Below, one piece after another: positions 13,391-20,530 of a stretch of DNA of 21,122 nt. Numbering within the stretch: position 1 is the stretch's first letter; every line of letters begins with the position of its first letter. The notes under the pieces were generated by a model. That model saw only the letters and a program-made list of their open reading frames with translations, had not been told where the DNA came from and did no database searches. The translations under genes and the position numbers were made by a program. Source of the DNA: Candidatus Pacearchaeota archaeon (GTDB taxonomy: Archaea; Nanobdellota; Nanobdellia; Pacearchaeales; GW2011-AR1); contig NZCQ01000055.1 of the NCBI GenBank assembly GCA_002688335.1, positions 1 to 21,122 on the forward strand, given 5' to 3'.

Positions 13391-14368
13391 ATGAAGATTA
13401 AAGCGTTAGAGGCAGAAGTTGGTTTGAGATTTACCTTGCCAGATGAAGAATTGAGAATTGCGGCTAATAGGTTGAGAAAGAGGCAAAGACAAGATAAAAA
13501 GAATAACCAAGATGTTACAGACTCGAGAAGAAAAGTTTCTGTATTTAAAAACGGTGAGATATCTTATAGTGGTTCTGGAGGGGATGGCATAGGTCATTCT
13601 TACCATGTAAGATTTGATTATTCGCCAAGTGTTGATTTAACCTGGAGACTAGTTGAGTCGGATACTCATGATATGCGAATGGTTACAGATCTCCCATTGA
13701 CAAATGGGAGAAAGAAAGTTACTCCTTCAGGACTAAGAGATTTCACAAGTCCTTGGAGTTATGCAGAAGGTTCAATAAAATTAAAGAGAAATCGGGATAG
13801 TCCAGAAAAAAAATACATTGTTGGATTAAAGATATGGGGATTTTTGGAGGACAAGAAACATATTAGGAAGTTGAGGAGTTTGACAGATAGTGTATACTTG
13901 CCAATTAAAGTTCCCCAGAAGGGAGGAAGTAGGATGTATAAAACAAGAATGCCTCACAGTGGAATTGGAGGTTCCATGCCCCACATAGTATTAAACAAAA
14001 GATTTGAGGGAGATATAGATAGAGAAGCTGAACAGAGAGTTCAAGAGTTTTACGATTCTGTTCTTGAATTTGTCTTAGATACCAAAGTAACAACAGGATT
14101 TAGACATGATGACTATCCTGAAAAGACATTAGGAGAGTTAGAGCTGGAAAGGTCTGGATATGATGTGCAAGAGCAAATAGCAAATGCGAGGGCATCCAAG
14201 AGACATTTTTATGCTCCCAGCGTCAGAATTGATGCTTACCAACCTACAGGACATAATAATAGGCCTGAATTAAGATGGAATGGTAAGAAGTATGTAAGAG
14301 AGAATAGAGCCGAGATTATGTGCCTTACAACATTTGGTGAAACGATAATGTCTCCTGGTGGAGAATGA
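13391..14368 (+). CDS. Unknown 325-residue soluble protein
   Basis: I do not recognise this protein. It is highly charged with no membrane segment or signal peptide. The N-terminal 50 residues are basic and helical (ANRLRKRQRQDKKNNQD). The middle is strand-rich with repeated aromatic and glycine patches (SYSGSGGDGIGHSYHVRFDY near 58-77; DSVYLPIKVPQKGG; MPHSGIGGSMPHIVL near 188-202). A helical stretch follows (EAEQRVQEFYDSVLEFVLD, about 213-231). The C-terminus holds SVRIDAYQPTGHNNRPELRW. Several His-Gly and Gly-Ser loops could be ligand sites but no family motif is clear. It is divergently placed from hicBA, with its own promoter and a hairpin about 72 bases after its stop. A structural or nucleic-acid-binding role is possible but unsupported. 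Confidence 0.75.
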   Translation: MKIKALEAEVGLRFTLPDEELRIAANRLRKRQRQDKKNNQDVTDSRRKVSVFKNGEISYSGSGGDGIGHSYHVRFDYSPSVDLTWRLVESDTHDMRMVTDLPLTNGRKKVTPSGLRDFTSPWSYAEGSIKLKRNRDSPEKKYIVGLKIWGFLEDKKHIRKLRSLTDSVYLPIKVPQKGGSRMYKTRMPHSGIGGSMPHIVLNKRFEGDIDREAEQRVQEFYDSVLEFVLDTKVTTGFRHDDYPEKTLGELELERSGYDVQEQIANARASKRHFYAPSVRIDAYQPTGHNNRPELRWNGKKYVRENRAEIMCLTTFGETIMSPGGE

Positions 14369-14440
14369 GAAAATTATAATATTGAGCCATAATACTATTG
14401 TTTCGCTTAGGGGGTTGTAAATCTCTTTTGGAGTAATGGG

Positions 14441-14460
14441 GAGTGTAAAAAACACTCTTT
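14441..14460 (+). terminator. Terminator-like hairpin
   Basis: GAGTGT (14441-14446) and ACACTC (14452-14457) form a perfect 6-base stem around an A5 loop, extendable by two G-T pairs, and are followed by TTT. It lies between the unknown gene and the next promoter. The T tract is short, so factor-independent termination is only plausible. The remaining intergenic sequence from 14369 to 14506 holds nothing else recognised except the TATA box at 14478. Confidence 0.4.
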
Positions 14461-14477
14461 AAGAAATTTCCAATTAA

Positions 14478-14487
14478 TTTATAAATA
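14478..14487 (+). promoter_or_regulatory. Promoter of the four-segment membrane protein
   Basis: TTTATAAATA at 14478-14487 ends 19 bases before the ATG at 14507, giving leaderless spacing. Confidence 0.5.
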
Positions 14488-14506
14488 TTCAAACCTATTA
14501 GTTGTT

Positions 14507-14890
14507 ATGAAAAAGAGTGTTATGAAGACAATAGGTTATGGATTGTTTTTATGGTTAGTACCGTTTTTTGTTGCAATACTGGTATGGAATGTTGAAACAA
14601 ATAGTCCAAAAATTAGCAATGAATGGTTCACAGGGCTTATGGGATTAACCTGGGCCATAACTTATGCAATAATTATTTGTATGTATAGTGGGGGAATGAG
14701 ATGGAATGTTAGTGAAGGTTGGAGAGTTGGATTGATATGGTATCTTACCGTTGTTTTATTAGAGATTATATTTATTGGAGGAATCTTTGGAAATCCATTA
14801 GAAAGCGTTTTACACTTGTTTCTTACAGATAGCCCTAATTTGATTGTTACTATCGGTATTGGGTATGCTGTTTCTAAGATGAAGAGATAG
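14507..14890 (+). CDS. Small four-segment membrane protein, unknown
   Basis: A 127-residue hydrophobic protein with likely membrane segments at about 8-27, 43-63, 74-96 and 105-123, and short basic ends (MKKSVMK, KMKR). No family is recognised. Conserved-looking features are a Trp-rich pattern (LVWNVE, WFTGLMGLTWAIT, MRWNVSEGWRVG) and a Gly-rich third segment (FIGGIFGNP). It resembles many small archaeal membrane proteins of unknown role. It has its own promoter and is separated from the next gene by 45 bases. Confidence 0.7.
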   Translation: MKKSVMKTIGYGLFLWLVPFFVAILVWNVETNSPKISNEWFTGLMGLTWAITYAIIICMYSGGMRWNVSEGWRVGLIWYLTVVLLEIIFIGGIFGNPLESVLHLFLTDSPNLIVTIGIGYAVSKMKR

Positions 14891-14906
14891 ATTCATTAAA
14901 TATAAG

Positions 14907-14914
14907 TTTAAATA
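14907..14914 (+). promoter_or_regulatory. Promoter of the DUF4346 gene
   Basis: TTTAAATA at 14907-14914 ends 21 bases before the ATG at 14936. This spacing argues for the ATG and against a GTG at 14915 that directly abuts the box. Confidence 0.55.
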
Positions 14915-14935
14915 GTGAATTACTCTTGGTGGTTG

Positions 14936-15331
14936 ATGTTAGAAGAGAGCGATAAAAAGTCTTCTGAAGACGTCACTAGCCTAGGCAAATACGATAAAAA
15001 GGGTTTTAAAGAAATAACTATGGACAGGCCTCGAGAGATAGATGCTACTGGTATTGAGAGGCCTTGGAGGATGGATCCTAAGGGATATTTCTTGATTAGG
15101 GTTAATGAAGATCTAGGAAAGATTGAGGCCGCTTTTTGTGATATTAAAGAGAACAAAGTTAGGGTAATTATAAGGGGAGACCATCCAATGGAGGTTTATA
15201 CTGCTATCTTGAAAGAAGATTTGATAAGCTTGATGGATCATGCTTGTGATATCGGAGAGCAGCTTGCGAAAGCTTCAATAGCTTTAAAACAAGGCAAGAA
15301 ATATACTCAAGATAAAGAAGACCTTGAGTGA
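14936..15331 (+). CDS. Stand-alone DUF4346-like protein
   Basis: A 131-residue soluble protein. Residues 41-125 resemble DUF4346: ERPWRMDPKGYFLIRV (41-56), a central strand pair, GDHPMEVYTAILKEDLISLM (81-100), DHACDIGEQLAKASIAL (101-117) and YTQDKEDL. As I recall, this domain occurs at the C-terminus of archaeal dihydropteroate-synthase-related proteins (TIGR00284) and near MtrA-type corrinoid proteins, with the same DPKGYFLI and HAxxxGxELAKAxxALxxGxxYxQD pattern. Here it is free-standing behind a charged 40-residue N-terminus. That suggests pterin or methyl-transfer chemistry in other hosts, but no such partner is in this window, so the function is unknown. The start at 14936 is chosen from the TATA spacing. 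Confidence 0.68.
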   Translation: MLEESDKKSSEDVTSLGKYDKKGFKEITMDRPREIDATGIERPWRMDPKGYFLIRVNEDLGKIEAAFCDIKENKVRVIIRGDHPMEVYTAILKEDLISLMDHACDIGEQLAKASIALKQGKKYTQDKEDLE

Positions 15332-15343
15332 TATTTTTGGAAA

Positions 15344-15353
15344 TTTTTAAAAA
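15344..15353 (+). promoter_or_regulatory. Promoter of the two small membrane proteins
   Basis: TTTTTAAAAA at 15344-15353 ends 21 bases before the ATG at 15375, so it probably drives both small membrane-protein genes. Confidence 0.5.
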
Positions 15354-15374
15354 CATCTTATTCTTGATCTGATT

Positions 15375-15467
15375 ATGAAGTTTCAGGATATTGTTATGTG
15401 GATAGTAGTTTTGTTTTTGATAGGAGTATTTTTGTATTTGATTATAAGTGGAAGAGGATTTGTCTAA
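15375..15467 (+). CDS. 30-residue single-span membrane peptide
   Basis: An ATG at 15375 opens a 30-codon frame encoding MKFQDIVMWIVVLFLIGVFL, then YLIISGRGFV, ending in TAA at 15465. It is essentially one transmembrane helix (about 6-25) with a short tail. Support comes from a TATA box at leaderless distance and from a 20-base overlap with the next gene, whose GTG start sits inside it. No function is known; small single-span proteins often modulate a membrane partner, which here would be the overlapping gene product (inference). Confidence 0.6.
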   Translation: MKFQDIVMWIVVLFLIGVFLYLIISGRGFV

Positions 15468-15720
15468 AGTGGATATTAAAGATATGCTATTTTGGATCTT
15501 TTTAGTTATCTCATTAATATTATTAATATGGATTCTTGTTGGCGATAGCCCCAGTGAATTGATTTTTATAACTACTATTTTTCTTACAATGCTTTTTAAA
15601 GTATGGGCCATTAGTGATAGGGGAATTAAGACAGATGCAAAAGTTGATAGACTAGGGGATGGTTTTAAGAGACTTGCGGAAGACTTCAGAGATTTGCGAG
15701 GAGATATAAAAAATAAATAA
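15448..15720 (+). CDS. Two-span membrane protein with amphipathic tail
   Basis: A 90-residue protein starting at a GTG that overlaps the preceding 30-residue gene by 20 bases. Hydrophobic segments lie at about 13-31 and 37-54, followed by a charged, helical and probably amphipathic C-terminal region (DAKVDRLGDGFKRLAEDFRD, with a repeating hydrophobic spacing) of about 30 residues that may coil or dimerise. No family is recognised. The start could also be the ATG at codon 13 (MLFWIF), but the GTG gives a charged cytosolic N-terminus and translational overlap. It is likely co-translated with the peptide upstream. Confidence 0.65.
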   Translation: MEEDLSKVDIKDMLFWIFLVISLILLIWILVGDSPSELIFITTIFLTMLFKVWAISDRGIKTDAKVDRLGDGFKRLAEDFRDLRGDIKNK

Positions 15721-15722
15721 AC

Positions 15723-15730
15723 CTATATAG
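15723..15730 (+). promoter_or_regulatory. Promoter of the RBBP9-like hydrolase gene
   Basis: CTATATAG at 15723-15730 lies 20-27 bases before the ATG at 15750 and three bases after the preceding stop. Confidence 0.45.
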
Positions 15731-15749
15731 TCATTAGAGATCATATTTT

Positions 15750-16313
15750 ATGAAAGAAAAAATAAACTGTGTAATAGTTCATGGATGTCCTGATAACGAA
15801 GAAGATCTAAGTTATAATAAACATTGGATTCCTTGGATTGAAAGAGAGTTGACTTCTAGAAACATAAGTGTTGAAACTCCTTCCATGCCAAAACCTTGGA
15901 TTCCCAATTATGAAGATTTTAAAAAAGAATTTGAGAAATATAATGTTAATGAGAACTCAGTGTTAGTAGGCCATAGTTGTGGATGTGCTTTTTTGGTTAG
16001 ATGGTTGGGAGAATTTGAAAAAAGAGTTAAGAAATTAATCCTTGTTGCTCCTTGGAAACTTCCTTATAGAGAAGATGGTAGTGATAAGGAGTTTTATAGT
16101 TATGAAATCAGTTCCAAAGTAAAAGATCAGGTAGGAGAGATAATAATATTTACTTCAGATAACGAAGTTAAAGATGGAAAGAAAAGTTCCGAGATTCTTC
16201 ATAAAGCACTCGGTGGAAAAAGGATAGAGTTGGAAAATAAAGGGCACTACACATTAGGGGATATGGGAAAGGAAGAATTTCCAGAATTATTAGAGACTAT
16301 CCTTAGTTCTTAG
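15750..16313 (+). CDS. RBBP9/YdeN-type alpha/beta hydrolase
   Basis: A 187-residue serine hydrolase of the RBBP9/YdeN family. The N-terminal strand and loop VIVHGCPDNEED (8-19) is the family oxyanion region. The nucleophile elbow is VGHSCGCA with Ser76. FTSDNEV (134-140) carries the probable catalytic Asp137, and NKGHYTLGDMG (163-173) carries His166, completing the triad. Length is typical (about 185). Substrates of the family are mostly unknown small esters or peptides. Its own TATA box and a 39-base gap to the next gene suggest independent transcription, though the next promoter begins directly after its stop. Confidence 0.85.
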   Translation: MKEKINCVIVHGCPDNEEDLSYNKHWIPWIERELTSRNISVETPSMPKPWIPNYEDFKKEFEKYNVNENSVLVGHSCGCAFLVRWLGEFEKRVKKLILVAPWKLPYREDGSDKEFYSYEISSKVKDQVGEIIIFTSDNEVKDGKKSSEILHKALGGKRIELENKGHYTLGDMGKEEFPELLETILSS

Positions 16314-16314
16314 A

Positions 16315-16333
16315 AGATATAATCTTTTAAACT
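16315..16333 (+). promoter_or_regulatory. Promoter of the nucleotidyltransferase gene (repeat copy 1)
   Basis: AGATATAATCTTTTAAACT, ending 19 bases before the ATG at 16353. The same 19 bases occur at 20839-20857, also ending 19 bases before an ATG. It contains a TATA-like CTTTTAAAC box and sits directly after the hydrolase stop. Confidence 0.6.
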
Positions 16334-16352
16334 GTTCTAAATATTTGTTTAG

Positions 16353-17576
16353 ATGGGAAAATATACAACCTATGGAGAAGGGGTTGATCAGGAGATAGAA
16401 AGAGATTATTTAGATAAGATAATTAAAAGCTTTGTTAAGGACTGTAATCCTATTTCGATAATTTTGTTTGGGGGGTTTGGCAAGGGGGAGGGGAGTGTTT
16501 ATTTTGAAAATGGAAAACCTATTCCGTTTAATGATTTTGATTTGTATGTTGTGACTAAAGAAAAATTAAGTGATGAGGACCTTGATAGGATTTCTATGAA
16601 TGCTAGTAAGGATATTGGAATGGGAGGATTGGAGATTGCACACTATCCAAATGAAGACTATGACATTAGAAGGCATTTCCATGTTGATGTTAGATGTTTG
16701 CCAATAGATAAGTTAGATAGTTTGATGAGTATTCAGAGATATTATGAATTGAAATATGGAACCCAAGTGATCTATGGTGATGAAAGTGTTTTAGATAAAA
16801 TTGTAGAGATCAAAAAGGAGAATCTTCCGGAGTCAGATGGTTTGAGGAATTTGTTTAATAAACTTCATACAATGTTGCTTGGACTTCGTAAAGATTATAA
16901 TGAAGATACTAGAAGAGTTAGAATCTTTTGGAGTTATAAGTGTTATATGTCTATCTGTGAAGCTTTGTTGATTTCTGAGAAGGAATTTGAACCCACTGCT
17001 AGTAAGAGAATGAGGAGATTTGAAGAGATATTTGATTATAGCTTTCCGGAGCTTAAATCTAAGATTCCTGACTTGATTGAAAAGGTTAGAGTTGCTACGA
17101 ACTTTAAACTTAAACCAGAATTTAAGGCGGATGTAGGTAAGCTATGGGAAGAGGCTTTGAAAGATATACTTATTGTGTTTGAGTTTTATATTAAAAGAAT
17201 GACCGGGCTTGATGATGTTAGGGGGGCGATAAATAATAAACTACCTTATTCGTATTTTAAGCCGTTTTTGAAAGAAAAGATTAGGTTTAATTTCTGGCCT
17301 AGTCAGTATGTTTTGAACTTAGGGTATTTTAATGTTCTTAGAAATGAAGGGGAGTTTTACTTGAAGCCTTTATTTCAGTGGAAAGATGTTGGATTAAGAT
17401 TAATCTTGCCTGTTTATTATTTGTTGAAGTATAAAAGCGATGGGAATGATAAATGGTTAGAGGTTGCTTTTGAAGAGTTGAAGAATTTTATCAAGGTAGA
17501 TAAGAAAGATTTTTGGTATTTGAAAGAGAGAGCTTTAAAGGCATATGGTTTGTATTATGAACAGAGGTTGATATAA
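16353..17576 (+). CDS. Nucleotidyltransferase-fold protein with helical C-terminus
   Basis: A 407-residue protein with an N-terminal pol-beta/MNT-type nucleotidyltransferase domain. ILFGGFGKGEGS (37-48) is the GG/GS loop, NDFDLYVV (60-67) gives the metal-binding Asp61 and Asp63, and HVDVR (110-114) gives the third Asp112, so the catalytic set appears complete. Family members transfer NMPs to proteins, antibiotics or RNA. The GS loop and acid pair are separated by a short insertion (VYFENGKPIP). Residues 160-407 are largely helical, with a YMSICEALLI-type segment and a Trp/Tyr-rich end (KDFWYLKERALKAYGLYYEQ), and show no known domain. It lies 49 bases before radical SAM paralogue 2 on the same strand. 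Substrate unknown; a HEPN/MNT toxin-antitoxin role is unlikely at this size. Confidence 0.72.
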   Translation: MGKYTTYGEGVDQEIERDYLDKIIKSFVKDCNPISIILFGGFGKGEGSVYFENGKPIPFNDFDLYVVTKEKLSDEDLDRISMNASKDIGMGGLEIAHYPNEDYDIRRHFHVDVRCLPIDKLDSLMSIQRYYELKYGTQVIYGDESVLDKIVEIKKENLPESDGLRNLFNKLHTMLLGLRKDYNEDTRRVRIFWSYKCYMSICEALLISEKEFEPTASKRMRRFEEIFDYSFPELKSKIPDLIEKVRVATNFKLKPEFKADVGKLWEEALKDILIVFEFYIKRMTGLDDVRGAINNKLPYSYFKPFLKEKIRFNFWPSQYVLNLGYFNVLRNEGEFYLKPLFQWKDVGLRLILPVYYLLKYKSDGNDKWLEVAFEELKNFIKVDKKDFWYLKERALKAYGLYYEQRLI

Positions 17577-17587
17577 GGCAATAATAC

Positions 17588-17595
17588 TTATAAAC
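17588..17595 (+). promoter_or_regulatory. Promoter of radical SAM paralogue 2
   Basis: TTATAAAC at 17588-17595 lies 31-38 bases before the ATG at 17626, allowing a leader of only several bases. No Shine-Dalgarno sequence is evident. Confidence 0.45.
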
Positions 17596-17625
17596 AATTG
17601 TTAACTTGGATATTCCACTAGAAAA

Positions 17626-19032
17626 ATGAAGGTACTTTTGATTGCTCCGAATTATTTAAAAGTGTATAGTTATGTTTCTGAAGAAGCTACAATGATAAAT
17701 CCTCCGATGGGAATGGCGTATATTGCTAGTTATCTTAGAGATAATGGGATAGAGGTTCAGATGTTAGATCTAGCTGCTCTTAGGTCAGATGACAAGATGG
17801 AAAGGAAGCTTATTATGGAGAGCAAGGCGGATATGATTGGTATGGCTGCAACAACCAATACAGTAATGCAGGCCTATGATCTTGCTAAGATAAGTAAGGA
17901 AGTCTTGCCTGATGCGAGAGTTGTTGTTGGAGGACCTCATCCAACTATGGAACCAATTAGAACTTTGGAAGAATGTAAGCAAGTAGACTATTGTGTTTTA
18001 AGTGAAGCTGAAGAAAGTATGTTGGAATTGGCTCAAGGAAAGAAAGATAAAGACATATTAGGAATTTCTTATAGGAAAGATGGAGAGATTGTTGTGAATC
18101 CCAGTAGACCCTTGATTCAAGACTTAGATAAATTGCCATTTCCAGCTAGAGACTTATTGCCGTTAGATAAATATTGGACTCCCGGAGTTAGGAGATATCC
18201 ATATGCTATTATGATCACTTCTAGGGGTTGTCCATATAGTTGTACTTTTTGTAGTAACTTTAGAACTCAAGGAAAACAGTTTAGAGCTAGAAGTTCGGAA
18301 AATGTTCTTGCTGAAATAGATCATTTAGTTAAAGATTATGGAGTTAAGGAAATAAACATAATTGACGATAATTTCACATTTCTTCCAGAGAGGGTTAAGA
18401 AAATTTGTGATGGATTAATTGAGAGAAATTATGATCTAGAATTGAAGACAGGTAATGGAATTAGAGCTGATAGAGTTTCTCCAAAGATGTTGAAACATAT
18501 GAAAAAGGCAGGATTCTACCTAGTTGCTTTTGGGATTGAAACTGGAAGTGAAAGAATATTGAAAAAGATGAGAAAGGGAGAGACTCTGGATCATATTCGG
18601 AATGCTGTTAAATGGAGTAAGCAAGCAGGATTGTTAACAGAAGGATTTTTTATGTTTGGGAATGAAGGAGAAGGAAAGAAAGAGATGTTAGAAACTATTC
18701 AGTTTGCTAAAGAGCTTGACTTGAGTATTGCTCAATTCCAGATTTATACTCCCGTTCCAGGGAGTCCTTTGTTTGATACTATTAAGAGGGATGGGAAGTT
18801 ATTTTCTGAAAAATGGGAGGATTTTAATGCTTTTAGTAAACCGTTGTTTGAATATCAAGATAGTAAGTTTGATTTGATGATGGAGATGCAGCAGAGAGCT
18901 TATAGGGAATATTATCTTAGGCCGAAGATGTTTATTAGAAAACTTTTAGAAGTTAGGAATTTAAAGCAATTTAATGCCTATGTTAAAGCAGGAATGGCTG
19001 TTGCAAAGATGAGTGTTGGTAAGGGTAGTTAG
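17626..19032 (+). CDS. B12-binding-type radical SAM protein (paralogue 2)
   Basis: A 468-residue enzyme collinear with the protein at 11378-12778. Shared landmarks are the opening LLIAPNYLKVYSY, PPMGMAYIASYLRDNG, GGPHPTMEP, LPFPARDLLPLDKYW, the cluster motif CPYSCTFC (Cys202, 206, 209), IDDNFTFLPERV, IETGSERILKKMRKGE, RNAVKWSKQAG, PVPGSPLFDTIKRDGK and the basic tail YREYYLRPKMFIRKLLEVR. The cobalamin ligand motif DxHxxG is again absent. The near-equal length and shared tail mark a true duplication rather than general family likeness. Paralogue 2 ends in an MAVAKMSVGKGS tail. It follows the nucleotidyltransferase on the same strand and converges with the next gene 16 bases away. Substrate unknown. 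Confidence 0.88.
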   Translation: MKVLLIAPNYLKVYSYVSEEATMINPPMGMAYIASYLRDNGIEVQMLDLAALRSDDKMERKLIMESKADMIGMAATTNTVMQAYDLAKISKEVLPDARVVVGGPHPTMEPIRTLEECKQVDYCVLSEAEESMLELAQGKKDKDILGISYRKDGEIVVNPSRPLIQDLDKLPFPARDLLPLDKYWTPGVRRYPYAIMITSRGCPYSCTFCSNFRTQGKQFRARSSENVLAEIDHLVKDYGVKEINIIDDNFTFLPERVKKICDGLIERNYDLELKTGNGIRADRVSPKMLKHMKKAGFYLVAFGIETGSERILKKMRKGETLDHIRNAVKWSKQAGLLTEGFFMFGNEGEGKKEMLETIQFAKELDLSIAQFQIYTPVPGSPLFDTIKRDGKLFSEKWEDFNAFSKPLFEYQDSKFDLMMEMQQRAYREYYLRPKMFIRKLLEVRNLKQFNAYVKAGMAVAKMSVGKGS

Positions 19033-19048
19033 AGAGGAAGTAAAAAAA

Positions 19049-19276
19049 TTAGTATTTTATTCTTAAGGAATTTCTAAATATATCTCCAATCCAATGTAAA
19101 TCTGTTGATTTGTCTAATAAGATTTTTAATGAGAAGATAATTATGAATATAAAAATAATAAGAATTGAAATTTTATAAATGAAAGTTTCCAATAAATTTC
19201 CTACTAGGATAAATGAGGCAATTATTGATCCAGTAAATAAAGCTATTGCAATTTGTTCTTTCGATTTATTTTTCAT
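19049..19276 (-). CDS. Small two-span membrane protein, unknown
   Basis: A 75-residue protein with a basic N-terminus (MKNKSKEQ), two hydrophobic segments (about 9-28 and 33-52) and a charged tail that includes DLHWIGDIFRNSLRIKY. No family is recognised. It starts nine bases after the stop of the RecB-like nuclease on the same strand, with no TATA box in the gap, so it probably shares that transcript. It converges with radical SAM paralogue 2. Confidence 0.5.
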   Translation of the reverse strand: MKNKSKEQIAIALFTGSIIASFILVGNLLETFIYKISILIIFIFIIIFSLKILLDKSTDLHWIGDIFRNSLRIKY

Positions 19277-19285
19277 GATTCTTAT

Positions 19286-20461
19286 TCATTCATCTCCCCT
19301 ATCTTTTCTCCCACTCAAACTCAATCTATAATCCTTCACAACGTCAACCTCTCCCTTAATATCCTCATCTAATTTATCTTTAAGGATCTTAGACTTAAAT
19401 CTAGAATGATTTATCATTGACATTTCATCCCAAACTCCTTTTTCCTTTAATAATTGGATTAGTTCATCTTTATCTTCTGGCATTACTACCTTATCTATTT
19501 CCTTAACTGAACATTTTTTATTTGAACCGTAAACAACATCTATGCCAAATTGCTTTGCATATTGTACTAGACTTTCTTTATATTCTTCATCTTTTTTCTT
19601 CAATTCTGTTAATTGTGTTTTAACATCTGAAAATTCATCAACTAGTTTAACTCCTTCATCTTCTTTAAACTCCTTGATGGTTTTAATTTCTTTCAGTTCT
19701 ACTTGATGCTTAAACGATGGGCACATTCCTTGGTATTCACAATAATCACATAATTCTGTAATATTTGTTGGAAAATCCTTTGCAGTTTCTATTTCCCTTA
19801 TTTTTTCAATAACCTCTTCTTGTAGTTTTTTTAATTGTTCTTCAGTTCTATCTGAAATGGCATCTTTGTTGAATGCGAGCATATGCCAGATTAATTTAAC
19901 ATTTTTAGCATCTTTGAACTTGTCTTTTACCCAAATAGAGTAAAGAGCTAGTTGTCGATCTTCATCAGCTTCTTCCTGATCTTTCATTCTTGAATTAGTT
20001 TTATAATCACAAACAAAATAATTTCCTTCGTTATCGCAACCTAATTTATCTATCCTAACATGCCATTGATTTCCATCTGGTAGGGTCATTCTTCCTTTAG
20101 TTTCTAAATCAAGGATTGTCATTTGTTCAAATGGTTTCATTCTTTCATAATAATCGGATATATACTTCTCGCCCATCTTTCTGTAATTTACAGAGGTTAG
20201 ATCTTTCTTAACTATTAGGATATCTCTTGAATAATGTTTACTCCACAAATCTTTATAAAATTTAATCAATCCGTCTAATGTAATCTCTTTCATGAATTTT
20301 CTGTCTCTGTATAACTTTTCAAGAGTCCTATGGACCATATCGCCCATAAAGGCCTCAATCGTTGTAGGAATATCTGCCTTAATCTTGTCTATATACCTTA
20401 GTTTAAACTTATATGGACATTGTTCATATGTGCTAATTCTTGAATGTGAATATGTTGCCAT
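19286..20461 (-). CDS. PD-(D/E)XK nuclease, RecB/Cas4-like with probable 4Fe-4S cluster
   Basis: A 391-residue protein. Residues 1-250 are a RecB-type PD-(D/E)XK nuclease domain: YSHSRISTYEQCPYKFKLRY at the start, GDMVHRTLE with His44, RIDKLG with Asp138, CDYKTN with Asp152 and Lys154, and the QLALYSIW helix (motif QxxxY, Gln170 and Tyr174). Cys15 plus Cys238, Cys241 and Cys247 (CDYCEYQGMC) match the four-cysteine Fe-S pattern of AddB/Cas4-like proteins. Residues 251-391 are a charged, coiled extension with VVYGSNKKCSVKE, not a helicase. The ATG at 20461 is preferred to a TTG at 20470. Likely DNA end-processing; there is no Cas1/Cas2 or CRISPR array nearby, so a Cas4 role is not supported. 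Confidence 0.85.
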   Translation of the reverse strand: MATYSHSRISTYEQCPYKFKLRYIDKIKADIPTTIEAFMGDMVHRTLEKLYRDRKFMKEITLDGLIKFYKDLWSKHYSRDILIVKKDLTSVNYRKMGEKYISDYYERMKPFEQMTILDLETKGRMTLPDGNQWHVRIDKLGCDNEGNYFVCDYKTNSRMKDQEEADEDRQLALYSIWVKDKFKDAKNVKLIWHMLAFNKDAISDRTEEQLKKLQEEVIEKIREIETAKDFPTNITELCDYCEYQGMCPSFKHQVELKEIKTIKEFKEDEGVKLVDEFSDVKTQLTELKKKDEEYKESLVQYAKQFGIDVVYGSNKKCSVKEIDKVVMPEDKDELIQLLKEKGVWDEMSMINHSRFKSKILKDKLDEDIKGEVDVVKDYRLSLSGRKDRGDE

Positions 20462-20482
20462 AAAAAACAAACAATAACACCC

Positions 20483-20491
20483 TATAAAAAA
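20483..20491 (-). promoter_or_regulatory. Promoter of the RecB-like nuclease gene
   Basis: TTTTTTATA on the minus strand (+ 20483-20491), 21 bases before the ATG at 20461, fits leaderless spacing and supports the ATG over the upstream TTG. Confidence 0.5.
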
Positions 20492-20530
20492 TTATCTAAT
20501 CTATACTCATAAAATTTTAATTGACCAAGA

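Noticed and set aside
15204..15611. 135-residue minus-strand frame across 15204-15611
   Set aside because: It is antisense to three supported plus-strand genes and its translation is Ile/Lys/Asn-rich without domain features.
16353..17576. HEPN/MNT-type toxin-antitoxin nucleotidyltransferase
   Set aside because: MNT antitoxins are about 100-140 residues with an adjacent HEPN gene; this is 407 residues with no HEPN neighbour.
19286..20461. Cas4 of a CRISPR system
   Set aside because: The domain and Fe-S pattern are similar, but there is no repeat array, cas1 or cas2 in the window, and the long C-terminal extension is not Cas4-like.
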